NCBI RefSeq assembly: GCF_000331105.1
Contig: NC_020054.1
Coordinates: 610,001 to 674,000, forward strand
Origin: Fibrella aestuarina BUZ 2
GTDB lineage: Bacteria; Bacteroidota; Bacteroidia; Cytophagales; Spirosomataceae
DNA: 64,000 bases
Direction of reading: 5' to 3'
Within the stretch, counting starts at the first letter, position 1; each line of letters starts with the position of its first letter. The translations under genes and the position numbers were made by a program. The notes below the pieces were generated by a model, which ran no database searches, had not been told where the DNA came from, and saw nothing but the letters and a program-made list of their open reading frames with translations. Positions 55,710 through 63,764 of this stretch are shown here, piece by piece.

Positions 55710-55985
55710 ATGAAAAACGGTATTCTTTTACTTGTCTTTCCCTGTTTGATGCTTCTGTTTACGTTAGCAATCAGCTACATCGAACGGCTGTACCGGGCCC
55801 GGTTGCGGCGCCGGGCCAAACTGGAGCGGATAATCGCCAACGCCCAGTTGCAGTATTATTACCTGCCAACCGTACGGGGTTATCAGCTGGAAGCGCTAAC
55901 CGCCGATCCTTCACTGGACAAACTTTCGCAAAAGCCAGCCGTTTCGGCGGTGAAGAAAGGCGGTGCTGCCCGCCACAGTAACTAA
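55710..55985 (+). CDS. Small membrane-anchored hypothetical protein
   Basis: A 91-residue protein with a single N-terminal hydrophobic helix (ILLLVFPCLMLLFTLAISYI, about residues 5-24) followed directly by a basic cytoplasmic stretch (YRARLRRRAKLERI) and a polar tail. No homologue recognised. It precedes the mog-type gene by 56 bases in the same direction. Confidence 0.5.
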   Translation: MKNGILLLVFPCLMLLFTLAISYIERLYRARLRRRAKLERIIANAQLQYYYLPTVRGYQLEALTADPSLDKLSQKPAVSAVKKGGAARHSN

Positions 55986-56029
55986 ACGCAGTTACCGGAT
56001 GATATGCGTGGTCGTTGCGCGCCGACTGC

Positions 56030-56037
56030 TACTTTTG
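56030..56037 (+). promoter_or_regulatory. -7 promoter box of the mog-type gene
   Basis: TACTTTTG, an exact TAnnTTTG match, followed by CCTC and then the ATG at 56042. Transcription would begin at or next to the start codon. No clear -33 box. Confidence 0.5.
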
Positions 56038-56041
56038 CCTC

Positions 56042-56587
56042 ATGGGTACAGAACAAACCGCCGTTGCGCGCATCGGCATCATCAACGTATCGGACCGGGC
56101 AAGTGCAGGCGTTTATGAGGATATTCCGGGTAAAGCCGTCGTGGCGCTGCTGACCGAATGGCTAACCAGCCCCTGGGAGCCGGTTTACCGCGTTATTCCC
56201 GACGAGCAGGATCAACTTGAAGCGGCGATGATCGAGATGGCCGACCGGGAGGGGTGCAGCCTGATCGTGACGACGGGGGGCACAGGTCCCGCTCTTCGCG
56301 ATGTAACGCCCGAAGCCACTGAGGCCGTTTGCCAGAAAATGATGCCCGGTTTTGGGGAGTTGATGCGGCAGGAAAGCCTGAAATACGTACCCACGGCCAT
56401 TCTGTCGCGGCAAACGGCGGGCATCCGCAACCAGACGTTGATCCTGAATCTACCCGGGAAACCCAAAGCCATTGGCCAATGCTTGTCAGTGGTATTCCCG
56501 GCCATTCCGTACTGCATCGATCTCATCGGTGGCCCCTTTCTGACGACCAATGAGGCGGTGATGAACGTGTTCCGGCCGAAGAGCTAA
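56042..56587 (+). CDS. mog: Molybdopterin adenylyltransferase (Mog/MoaB type)
   Basis: About 181 residues from the ATG at 56042. It belongs to the MogA/MoaB fold that adenylates molybdopterin before molybdenum insertion. The motif TTGGTGPALRDVTPEAT and the C-terminal LNLPGKPKAIGQCL fit the Mog subgroup. No other moa or moe genes are next to it. Confidence 0.88.
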   Translation: MGTEQTAVARIGIINVSDRASAGVYEDIPGKAVVALLTEWLTSPWEPVYRVIPDEQDQLEAAMIEMADREGCSLIVTTGGTGPALRDVTPEATEAVCQKMMPGFGELMRQESLKYVPTAILSRQTAGIRNQTLILNLPGKPKAIGQCLSVVFPAIPYCIDLIGGPFLTTNEAVMNVFRPKS

Positions 56588-56689
56588 GACGCGCGCTCAA
56601 GGTTCACCGGCCCATTGTCACGGTTGGCTGGCACCCCGCTTATCACGCGCCTACTAAGCTCAGACGTGGGACGCTGAATTCTGAATGGG

Positions 56690-58000
56690 TTAAGCCGTTC
56701 GCTCCAGTTGCCCTTCGATCCAGTCGAGGCCGCGGCCTAGCAATGCCTGCCCAAAGCGAACACGGTTGTCGAATTCGGCATCCTGGGTACGTTGTTCGGT
56801 TAAAAATTGCCGGATCAGCCGGGCGTTGTCGGCGGCCTGCGGGTGCGGCACTTCGTTGTCGATCTCGGTTCGGTAGGGCGCAAACTCGGGTCGGTCGGCG
56901 TCGAAATGCTGAAAGAACAAGTGATTAGCGGCGGTCCTGACGGCGCACAAAACGCCCGAAGCCCGCGACGTCGACGGCGCAAGTGTGCCTTCTAACCCCC
57001 GCTTGAGCACAATGGCGGCGTCGAAACCGGCCATGAGAGCCAGCTCGGCCATTTTCATCTGATACGTAATGTGAAAGACCGACGTGACCAGCACTTTGGC
57101 ACGGGCCGGGTTCAGCAGTTTTTCCAGCGTGGATAGAAAGGGCCGCTTGAGCAAGATCCGCCGCCGATCGACCCAGCGGTTGAGGGCGGGTGACATCGCT
57201 TTCTGGTCCAGTACCCAGCCATAAGTCGGCAGAGGGGTAGCTAGCTCGTGCTGACTTTGTAGAAAATCACAGCCGAGGTGCATGTAAAGGTCGTGGGCGT
57301 TCAGGTCGTATTTGGGGCCCGGCGTGCGGCCCACCAGCGAGAGCGCCCCGTAGCCGCGCTGCTGCACGAAATTGGCCAGCAACGGCGTGATCAGGTAGGA
57401 ATGCTCGACGCCATCGAACGGTTCAGCCAACTGCACGATGTGGCGCACCGATTGCGTTGGTTTGGCCTGAAAACCGGGCACCAGTGTTGCCATCGCCGCC
57501 TGATACAGCCCGGCATATTCGTCATTCGTTTCGTGGCGAACCCGCATGATGCTGACGGCCAGCCCGCGAAAATGCTCACATTGCGATTCGGCCGCCTGAT
57601 CACCGAAGAGATAATCACCCAACTGCCGGGCTTCGCTTACCTGCAACGTATGCCCACGCACCAGCTTGACGGCAATGGGCAGCATCTTTTCGGGCAGGGT
57701 GGGGCAGAGTTTCTGCACCAGAAACGTTGGGAGGGAGAACGCATCGCGCCCAAAGCAGGTTTCAAGGGTTTGTTCGTCGGGTGTAGGCCCTTTGGTAAGC
57801 AGCGCGCCAATAAACGCACCCATCTGTAGCGGGTGCGCCGTACCCGACAGCAGCGCGGCGCGGCACTCCGCAATCAACTCGGGCGAGAGGGGTTTACTAC
57901 CGTATTTACCAATGCCGATGAGTTTGATTCCTCGGCCCAGCGGCGTGTCGGCGGGATCGCCCATGACGGGCGAAACGGAATGCATGCCAAGCTGTTGCAT
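56690..58000 (-). CDS. TrpD-like glycosyl transferase family protein (YbiB/TrpD2 type)
   Basis: A 436-residue paralogue of anthranilate phosphoribosyltransferase. It keeps the helical N-domain (ECRAALLSGTAHPLQMGAFI) and the family fold, with ARAKVLVTSVFHITYQMKMAEL and VLKRGLEGTLAPST, but lacks the GTGGDGKD PRPP loop of TrpD at 13262; in its place is LAEPFDGVEHSYLITPL. Such proteins are thought to bind nucleic acid rather than make tryptophan. Function here unproven. Convergent with mog. Confidence 0.75.
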   Translation of the reverse strand: MQQLGMHSVSPVMGDPADTPLGRGIKLIGIGKYGSKPLSPELIAECRAALLSGTAHPLQMGAFIGALLTKGPTPDEQTLETCFGRDAFSLPTFLVQKLCPTLPEKMLPIAVKLVRGHTLQVSEARQLGDYLFGDQAAESQCEHFRGLAVSIMRVRHETNDEYAGLYQAAMATLVPGFQAKPTQSVRHIVQLAEPFDGVEHSYLITPLLANFVQQRGYGALSLVGRTPGPKYDLNAHDLYMHLGCDFLQSQHELATPLPTYGWVLDQKAMSPALNRWVDRRRILLKRPFLSTLEKLLNPARAKVLVTSVFHITYQMKMAELALMAGFDAAIVLKRGLEGTLAPSTSRASGVLCAVRTAANHLFFQHFDADRPEFAPYRTEIDNEVPHPQAADNARLIRQFLTEQRTQDAEFDNRVRFGQALLGRGLDWIEGQLERTA

Positions 58001-58200
58001 ACGCCTGATGATTGAGTTCAGAAGAAGGTAACGCTGAACACCGTGGTTAGTTTGCCGAAAGGGCCTGTACCGGTCTTTTTTAATTAGCTGCGAAAATAAA
58101 ATTAACTTCCGTAAACAGAAGTATGTAGCAAATTTTTATTTGCTAAACCGGGTAAATGGCAAATTTTCAATTAGTAAGTTTTCTTTTGGCAATGCAATTA
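58001..58200. other. AT-rich gap
   Basis: About 200 bases between the TrpD-like gene start and the GntP stop. It is AT-rich on the right side and would hold the promoter of the TrpD-like gene; no clear box, gene or hairpin seen. Confidence 0.35.
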
Positions 58201-59532
58201 TTACACAATTGTATCCAAAACCAGCACGCCTAACAGTCCTACGACACCAACGATCGTTTCCATGACCGACCAGGTACGTAGGGTATCGGCGATGCTGAGG
58301 TTGAAATACTCTTTGAACAGCCAGAAACCAGCGTCGTTGATGTGCGACAGCATAAGGCTGCCCGCGCCGATAGCCAACACCATCAGTTCGGGATTAACCC
58401 CGGTTTGGCTTTGGAGCAACGGCAGCATGATGCCCGCCGTAGTGAGGCCCGCGATGGTGGCCGACCCGACACACACCCGGATGAGCCCGGCCATAGCCCA
58501 GCCCAATACCAGTGGGGGCATGTGCAGCCCGGCCAGTTGCTGCCCAATGTAAACGCTCGTGCCCGAATCGTTGAAGATTTGCTTGAGCGCCCCTGCCCCG
58601 GCGATGGTCAGCAGGATGGGCGCGGCTGCTTTGATGGCCTCCTCCAGCATTTTCATGGCGGCTTTGGTGGTTTGCCCCCGCCGGATGGCGAGCGTGTAGA
58701 CAGCCACCAGCACGGAGAGCAACATGCCCACATAAGGCTCGCCCATCAGGTAGAGCACCTTACCGCCCAGGGTCTGCTCCAGGCCGTGGGTTTTCAGGTA
58801 CGTGCGGAGCGGCCCGAAGATGGTGAGCATAAGCACCGGCAGCAGTGCCACGAAGAAGCTAATACCGGCACCGGGCAAATCGGTCCTGGGGGCCTCGGTC
58901 GGGTCAAATACTTCGCGGTCGGGTTTGGGTGTGAAGCGGCCCAGGGTTTTGCCGAAAATAGGCCCGGCGATGATGATGGCAGGGGTAGCCACAATGATGC
59001 CGTACAGCAATGTTTTGCCAATATCGGCCTGCAACTGCCCCACGAGGGCCGCTGGTGAGGGGTGCGGCGGCAGGTACCCGTGCGCCACCGACAAGGCCGA
59101 CAGCATCGGGATGGCGATGGTCAGCATGGGGAGCTTGGTACTGGCGGCGATGGTGAAAATGAGCGGAACGACGATGATAAACCCGGCATTGTAGAACAGC
59201 GGAATGCCGATGATGAACCCGGCCAGCGCCAGCCCCCAGCGGATGTTTTTCACGCCAAACCAGCCAATCAGCACGTCGGTGATGCGGCGGGCAGCGCCGC
59301 TTTCGGCCACCACCCGGCCCAGCATGGCCCCAAAGCCGATGATCAGCACCAGATCGCCCAGGGTGCCGCCAATGCCCGTCTGAATCGACTTGCCCACGGC
59401 GCCCACCTCCATCCCGGCCGCCAGCCCGATGCCGATAGACACCAGAATAAAGGAGATGAACGTATCGAGGTGGAAATAGGCAATGAGCACAATAAGGGCC
59501 AGAATCCCGATAAAGGTTAAGAGCAGCGGCAT
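58201..59532 (-). CDS. GntP-family gluconate:H+ symporter
   Basis: A 443-residue integral membrane permease with about 12 helices. Family segments: IQTGIGGTLGDLVLIIGFGAMLG, NAGFIIVVPLIF, HGYLPPHPSPAALV, SHINDAGFWLFKEYF (conserved in GntP). Gluconate or a related hydroxy-acid is the probable substrate; no kinase or dehydratase gene is adjacent. Confidence 0.93.
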   Translation of the reverse strand: MPLLLTFIGILALIVLIAYFHLDTFISFILVSIGIGLAAGMEVGAVGKSIQTGIGGTLGDLVLIIGFGAMLGRVVAESGAARRITDVLIGWFGVKNIRWGLALAGFIIGIPLFYNAGFIIVVPLIFTIAASTKLPMLTIAIPMLSALSVAHGYLPPHPSPAALVGQLQADIGKTLLYGIIVATPAIIIAGPIFGKTLGRFTPKPDREVFDPTEAPRTDLPGAGISFFVALLPVLMLTIFGPLRTYLKTHGLEQTLGGKVLYLMGEPYVGMLLSVLVAVYTLAIRRGQTTKAAMKMLEEAIKAAAPILLTIAGAGALKQIFNDSGTSVYIGQQLAGLHMPPLVLGWAMAGLIRVCVGSATIAGLTTAGIMLPLLQSQTGVNPELMVLAIGAGSLMLSHINDAGFWLFKEYFNLSIADTLRTWSVMETIVGVVGLLGVLVLDTIV

Positions 59533-59707
59533 GTGTTTAGGAATTTGTCATAAAGATAGAAGCACGCCTCGTTTGGGCACGATGGTGGCGCCCCGGACGG
59601 TGACCGTACGTCCATTCGCCGATAATAAATAAGTTGGCAATCGTGGCGGCTAGCTTTCGGCGCCGAAGTGATTACTGACACATGGAAGACGCAAGGGTTT
59701 GCATTTC

Positions 59708-59715
59708 TACCTTTG
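59708..59715 (+). promoter_or_regulatory. -7 promoter box of the HipA-like gene
   Basis: TACCTTTG, an exact consensus match, followed by TTTC and the ATG at 59720. No clear -33 box. It would give a leaderless mRNA for the HipA-like and DUF3037 pair. Confidence 0.5.
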
Positions 59716-59719
59716 TTTC

Positions 59720-60508
59720 ATGACAACCGACCAACTACGAACCGTTGCGGTGACGCGCTACGTAACGCCGCTGCGCGAGGGGGGCTCGCTGCCCGCACTG
59801 GCCGAAGCCGACGACGGATTTCTATACGTGTTGAAATTCAGAGGGGCGGGGCAGGGCGAAAAGGCGCTGATTGCCGAATTGATTGTGGGCGAACTGGCGC
59901 GGTTGCTGGGTCTGCGCGTGCCCGAGCTGGTCTTTGCCGAACTGGATGAAGCCTTCGGCCGCACCGAGCCCGACGAAGAGATTCAGGATCTGCTGAAGGC
60001 CAGTACGGGCCTGAACCTGGGTCTGCATTACCTGTCGGGCGCCATGACGTTCGACCCCGTCGTGACGACGATCGACGCGCGGCTGGCTTCCGAAATTGTC
60101 TGGCTCGACTGCCTGACGATGAACGTAGACCGCACCGCCCGCAACACCAACATGCTCATGTGGCATAAGGAGCTCTGGCTCATCGACCACGGCGCGGCTC
60201 TGTACTTTCACCATACGGGCCAACCGTGGCAAGACTTTGTCGAGCGGCCGTTTGCGCAGGTGAAAGATCACGTGCTGCTGCCCCATGCGTCCGAGCTGGA
60301 AGCCGTCGACGCTGAGTTTCGCGCTCGGCTGACGCCCGATCAGCTTCAAGCCATCGTTGCCAACGTACCCGACGAATGGCTCACCGACCGGGCCTTCGAG
60401 TCGGAAGCGGCGCAACGGGCCATGTATAGCCAATTTCTAGAAGCCCGGCTGGCGGCTTCGTCCATCTTTATTCAGGAAGCGCTCCATGCCCGACAAGCAC
60501 TTAGTTGA
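59720..60508 (+). CDS. HipA-like (HipA_2 type) kinase domain protein
   Basis: A 262-residue protein of the small HipA-like/phosphatidylinositol-kinase fold. Lys39 in YVLKF would bind ATP; the catalytic segment TMNVDRTARNTN (residues 133-144, with Asn135, Asp137, Asn142) and DHG (156-158) look like the kinase loop and the metal-binding DFG-like motif. It lacks the N-terminal HipA barrel and the HipB partner. The next gene (DUF3037) overlaps its end by 23 bases. Target unknown. Confidence 0.8.
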   Translation: MTTDQLRTVAVTRYVTPLREGGSLPALAEADDGFLYVLKFRGAGQGEKALIAELIVGELARLLGLRVPELVFAELDEAFGRTEPDEEIQDLLKASTGLNLGLHYLSGAMTFDPVVTTIDARLASEIVWLDCLTMNVDRTARNTNMLMWHKELWLIDHGAALYFHHTGQPWQDFVERPFAQVKDHVLLPHASELEAVDAEFRARLTPDQLQAIVANVPDEWLTDRAFESEAAQRAMYSQFLEARLAASSIFIQEALHARQALS

Positions 60509-60890
60509 ATACGCCGTGATCCGGGTGGTGCCGCGCGTGGAGCGGGAGGAGTTTCTGAATGTGGGTGTAATTCTGTTCTGCGCTTCGCAGCGGTTTCTGC
60601 AAACGCGCTGGGTGTTGCCCACCGATCGTCTGCGGGCCTTCCTGCCGAACGTACCTGAGCCGGAACTGGCCGACCGCTGCGCCGAAATCAGCGCTCGGTT
60701 GCAGGCTCTTGAACAGGTTAGTCTGGGCGGTCCGGGCAGTGGCCCCATCGGGCAATTGCCGCCCGCCTCGCGCTTTCGCTGGCTCACCGCCGCCCGCAGT
60801 ACGGTCGTCCAAACCTCACCCGTGCACCCCGGCTTCTGCACCGACCCAGCCGAGATGCTGACGAAGCTATTCGAGCAATTGGTGCTTTGA
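60486..60890 (+). CDS. DUF3037 domain protein
   Basis: A 134-residue protein of unknown function. The start overlaps the HipA-like gene by 23 bases, so the two are surely co-translated. The N-terminal EYAVIRVVPRVEREEFLNVGVILF is characteristic of DUF3037 (quoted in part: RVEREEFLNVGVILF). HipA-like and DUF3037 genes are known neighbours; DUF3037 may be the partner or substrate of the kinase. Confidence 0.82.
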   Translation: MPDKHLVEYAVIRVVPRVEREEFLNVGVILFCASQRFLQTRWVLPTDRLRAFLPNVPEPELADRCAEISARLQALEQVSLGGPGSGPIGQLPPASRFRWLTAARSTVVQTSPVHPGFCTDPAEMLTKLFEQLVL

Positions 60891-60969
60891 TGAATTGGTC
60901 GAACGCGGATGGCGCGGATCTGGGGGGATTAATGAGGATCTGATACTTATCAAGAGCACAGTAAGGGTC

Positions 60970-61009
60970 GTTTCGTTAGCGGGCGGTTTAAACCGCCCGC
61001 TAACGAAAC
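60970..61009. repeat. 40-bp perfect palindrome after the DUF3037 gene
   Basis: A perfect 40-bp palindrome without a loop: 20-base arms GTTTCGTTAGCGGGCGGTTT and its complement. It lies in the 181-base gap to the convergent helical-protein gene; flanking sequence has similar words (GCGGATCTG, ATCTGCG) on both sides. Confidence 0.92.
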
Positions 61010-61071
61010 ACATTTCAAGATCTGCGACTATCCCAAAAATCCACGTCATCTGCGTGCCATACCTTCATCAC

Positions 61072-61545
61072 TTACTCATTAAAGATTGAACTCCAGAGGG
61101 CTTTAGCCTTTTCTTTGGCGGCTTCGATCTGGAGGGCGGCTTCGGCTTTTACTTCGTCGAGTTTAGCCTGTGCCGCTTCGAGTTGAACGGCGGCTTCGGC
61201 CCGTACGTCGTCAAACTTATCGTCGGCGATGTCGGCGAGTTCGTCAACTTTGGCGGAGGCCGCCGCATAAGCCGTTTCGGCCTGTGCCTGCAACGACGAC
61301 AGGGCGTCGGCAGCCGAGGCTTTGGCGTTGTCGAAGTGGGTAGCGGCCTGGGTTTTCAGTCCCTCGATGTCGATGTCTTTACCGGCTTCACGGGCTTTCG
61401 CGACCAGCTGATCTTTCAATTCGTCGAGCTGATTGGCGGCGGTATTCAGGTGTTGGCTGGCTTCGTTCTTAAACGCTTCCAGCTTTTCGGCGGCGGCGGT
61501 TTTGGCGGCTTGTAGTTGCTCCGTGGCGGTGGTTTTCTGCTCCAT
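61072..61545 (-). CDS. Ala/Glu/Lys-rich helical protein
   Basis: About 157 residues from the ATG at 61545 (MEQKTTATEQLQAAKTAAAE); the upstream extension is not protein-like. Almost wholly helical with 11-residue and heptad patterns (AKASAADALSSL, KLDEVKAEAALQIEAAKEK), similar to apolipoprotein- or LEA-like amphipathic proteins. It could bind membranes or protect under stress; no function can be assigned. Low-complexity composition makes similarity searches unreliable. Confidence 0.7.
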   Translation of the reverse strand: MEQKTTATEQLQAAKTAAAEKLEAFKNEASQHLNTAANQLDELKDQLVAKAREAGKDIDIEGLKTQAATHFDNAKASAADALSSLQAQAETAYAAASAKVDELADIADDKFDDVRAEAAVQLEAAQAKLDEVKAEAALQIEAAKEKAKALWSSIFNE

Positions 61546-61665
61546 TGAAAAAGGTGTTTGCTGTTTGTCGTTTAACGGTTGGCGTGACTTGGCGAAAGCT
61601 ACCCGGATGGTACCCCGCTCAAGCGCCCTCAAACATCAGACATCAAACGGCAAACTCCAAACCGC

Positions 61666-62232
61666 TCATCCCAGCCGTCTTACCATCAGACCGTTAACGA
61701 CGTCAATCAGCTGCATCGGTTTCAGGGTGCGCCAGTTGGGAATGTGCAGGGTGCCCCCGAAGTTGATGTAATAGTCGAGGCGGAAGCGCTTCCATTCCTG
61801 CTCCACAAAATCGGGGAAGTTGATGGCCGTAATCCAGCCGTCTTCGACCTCGTCGAACCACTCTTCGTAGTAGCTGTCGTCGGAGCCGTGGAAATTCAGG
61901 AGGTTTTCGCCAATCAGCAGAAAGTACTTGATATCCTGCTTGAGCAGGGGATCGATCACCTGTCGTTTCAGGTGCATGATGTCGTTATGGAGCGTGTCGT
62001 TCCACTCGCCAAACAGCTCGATCACCACGGCCTGCCGTTCGTAGTTGGCGTAGAGAATCTTGCAATACAGCGTTTCGGAACCGATCTCGTCCCAAAGCGG
62101 ATGGATGTAGTAGCCGTAAATGTCGTTCTCGTACTGCATCGTATTGTAGGTACGTTCGTAGAACGGCGACTGCTCATCGTCGGAAGCAGCATAGTACTTC
62201 TCCCAGCCATAAAACGGTTCAATATCTTGCAT
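61666..62232 (-). CDS. Conserved hypothetical protein, Bacteroidota type
   Basis: A 188-residue soluble protein, rich in aromatic and acidic residues (PFYGWEKYYAASDDEQSP, DIYGYYIHPLWDEIG, YYEEWFDEVEDGW). No signal or transmembrane helix. I do not recognise a family of known function. The codon use and length are normal. Divergent from the MFS gene. Confidence 0.65.
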   Translation of the reverse strand: MQDIEPFYGWEKYYAASDDEQSPFYERTYNTMQYENDIYGYYIHPLWDEIGSETLYCKILYANYERQAVVIELFGEWNDTLHNDIMHLKRQVIDPLLKQDIKYFLLIGENLLNFHGSDDSYYEEWFDEVEDGWITAINFPDFVEQEWKRFRLDYYINFGGTLHIPNWRTLKPMQLIDVVNGLMVRRLG

Positions 62233-62467
62233 AATGGTTGAGTAACGCAGGCGAGCGGCCTACTGTTTCCGCCTTTTATTTCGAGCTCTCAATCAATAAA
62301 AAGGTTAGCGAAATTGAGGTGGCCCGCCGGGGAAAAGGGCAAAAATAAGCCTTGCTAACGGCCCGGTAAGCGGGAAATCACCGAAATAGGAACGCAGGAA
62401 TGATCTTAAATCTATTAAATGGATCGACTAACTAGTTAAACAATGAGTTGCTTAATCTAGCACATAG
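62233..62467 (+). ncRNA. Candidate leader RNA of the MFS gene
   Basis: No gene; the left neighbour is divergent, so a plus-strand transcript must start here. It contains GTTAGC (about 62305) and GCTAAC (about 62354) that could close a long stem, with AAGGGC and GCCTT inside, and an 11-codon frame MILNLLNGSTN (62400-62435). It ends at a terminator. Function as attenuator or riboswitch is speculation. Confidence 0.35.
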
Positions 62468-62490
62468 CCTGCCGGTTGGCAGGTTTTTTT
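62468..62490 (+). terminator. Intrinsic terminator in the leader of the MFS gene
   Basis: CCTGCC pairs with GGCAGG (62468-62473 with 62478-62483) around GGTT, then seven T (62484-62490). It points with the plus strand and ends 12 bases before the MFS ATG, although no plus-strand gene precedes it. Confidence 0.88.
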
Positions 62491-62502
62491 GTGTACACGC
62501 TG

Positions 62503-63753
62503 ATGTTCAAGAATCCAAAACTGGCACTTGTGTACGGCATCACCTTTATTGATGCCGTCGTTGCGGGAGGGGTAGGCCCGCTGTTCAACAAATACACCGA
62601 AACGCTGTCGGCCAAGCAGGTCTGGGTCATGGCTGGCTCGGCCCTGTTGCTGGGTCTGCAACTTGTGTTATCGCCCGTACTGGGGGCTTTATCCGACAAA
62701 ATTGGGCGCCGCCCCGTGTTGATCGGTACCGCGCTTGGCTCCCTGCTGGCACCCTTTCTGTTGCTCCCGGTCAACGTGGGTGGTTACCTGAGCAACCGGG
62801 CCGTTGAAGGCACAACCAATGGCATGTCGTCGGTGCTGCGCTCGGCGGTGGTCGACATGGCTCCCAAGCAGGACATGATGCAGCAAACGAGCATTCAGGG
62901 AAGCATTACGGCGCTGGGCGCGTTGTTTGGCCCAGCGGTGGGCGGTGTGCTGATCATCGCGCTGGCGCAGGCCCGGTTCGATCCCATTCCGATCGTGATT
63001 ATGTGTATCGGGCTGGCGGTGCTCAATGTGGTGCTGACGTTCATCTTTAAAGAGACCAACCAAAAGGAGAAGCAGCCGGTCGAACTGAAAGAGTTGAAAG
63101 CAAAAGCCCTGAACGCGATCAAAGTGAAAACGCTCTGGGATCAACTCGCCGAGGTCGACAAGAAGCTAGAGGGCTTCAAAGACCTGTATATTTTGCAACT
63201 GCTGTCGTTGCTGGCGCTGGGCTACTACAATTACTTCATCGCCTACCTCATTGTGGGCGATCTGGGCCTGACGCCCAAACAGGCCTCGTTCTTCTTCATT
63301 TATTACAGCCTGATCACCTTTGCCACGAACCTGCTGTTTTTTCAGTTTGCGGTTAAGCACGTCAACCAACGGAAAATGCTGATCGTGCTGGCTTTCGTGG
63401 GCATCGGCGTGATGGGGCTGTATGCGTTCACGGGTGGGAGCGTGATGATGCTCTACATCGCGGCTACCGTCGATTCGCTGAGTATTGGTTTGCTCGCCGG
63501 GCTGATCTCGGGCCTCACCTCGCAACTCGTATCGAAAGGAGAGGGGCAGGGTAGTATTTTCGGCGATACGCAGGCGCTGGGCGGCGTGGCGAGTTTCATG
63601 GCGGCCGTGGCGACAACGCTGCTGACCGCCGTGGATGCGCGGGCGCCGTTTATCTTCTATGCGTTGGCGCTGGGCGTAATTGCCTACCGGGCCATCTACC
63701 TGCCCGAAGCGTCGGCGAAGGAAACCGAGCCGGCCAATCAGAACTACGTATAA
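62503..63753 (+). CDS. MFS transporter (tetracycline-resistance-like subfamily)
   Basis: About 416 residues from the ATG at 62503 (MFKNPKLALVYGITFIDAV). The frame begins with a TTG inside the terminator, so this start is preferred. Twelve helices; motif A between helices 2 and 3 reads GALSDKIGRRPVLIG, and a cytoplasmic loop of about 55 residues lies between the halves. It resembles the drug:H+ antiporter groups such as TCR1_2, but the substrate is unknown. Confidence 0.85.
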   Translation: MFKNPKLALVYGITFIDAVVAGGVGPLFNKYTETLSAKQVWVMAGSALLLGLQLVLSPVLGALSDKIGRRPVLIGTALGSLLAPFLLLPVNVGGYLSNRAVEGTTNGMSSVLRSAVVDMAPKQDMMQQTSIQGSITALGALFGPAVGGVLIIALAQARFDPIPIVIMCIGLAVLNVVLTFIFKETNQKEKQPVELKELKAKALNAIKVKTLWDQLAEVDKKLEGFKDLYILQLLSLLALGYYNYFIAYLIVGDLGLTPKQASFFFIYYSLITFATNLLFFQFAVKHVNQRKMLIVLAFVGIGVMGLYAFTGGSVMMLYIAATVDSLSIGLLAGLISGLTSQLVSKGEGQGSIFGDTQALGGVASFMAAVATTLLTAVDARAPFIFYALALGVIAYRAIYLPEASAKETEPANQNYV

Positions 63754-63764
63754 GCGGAAGCAGG

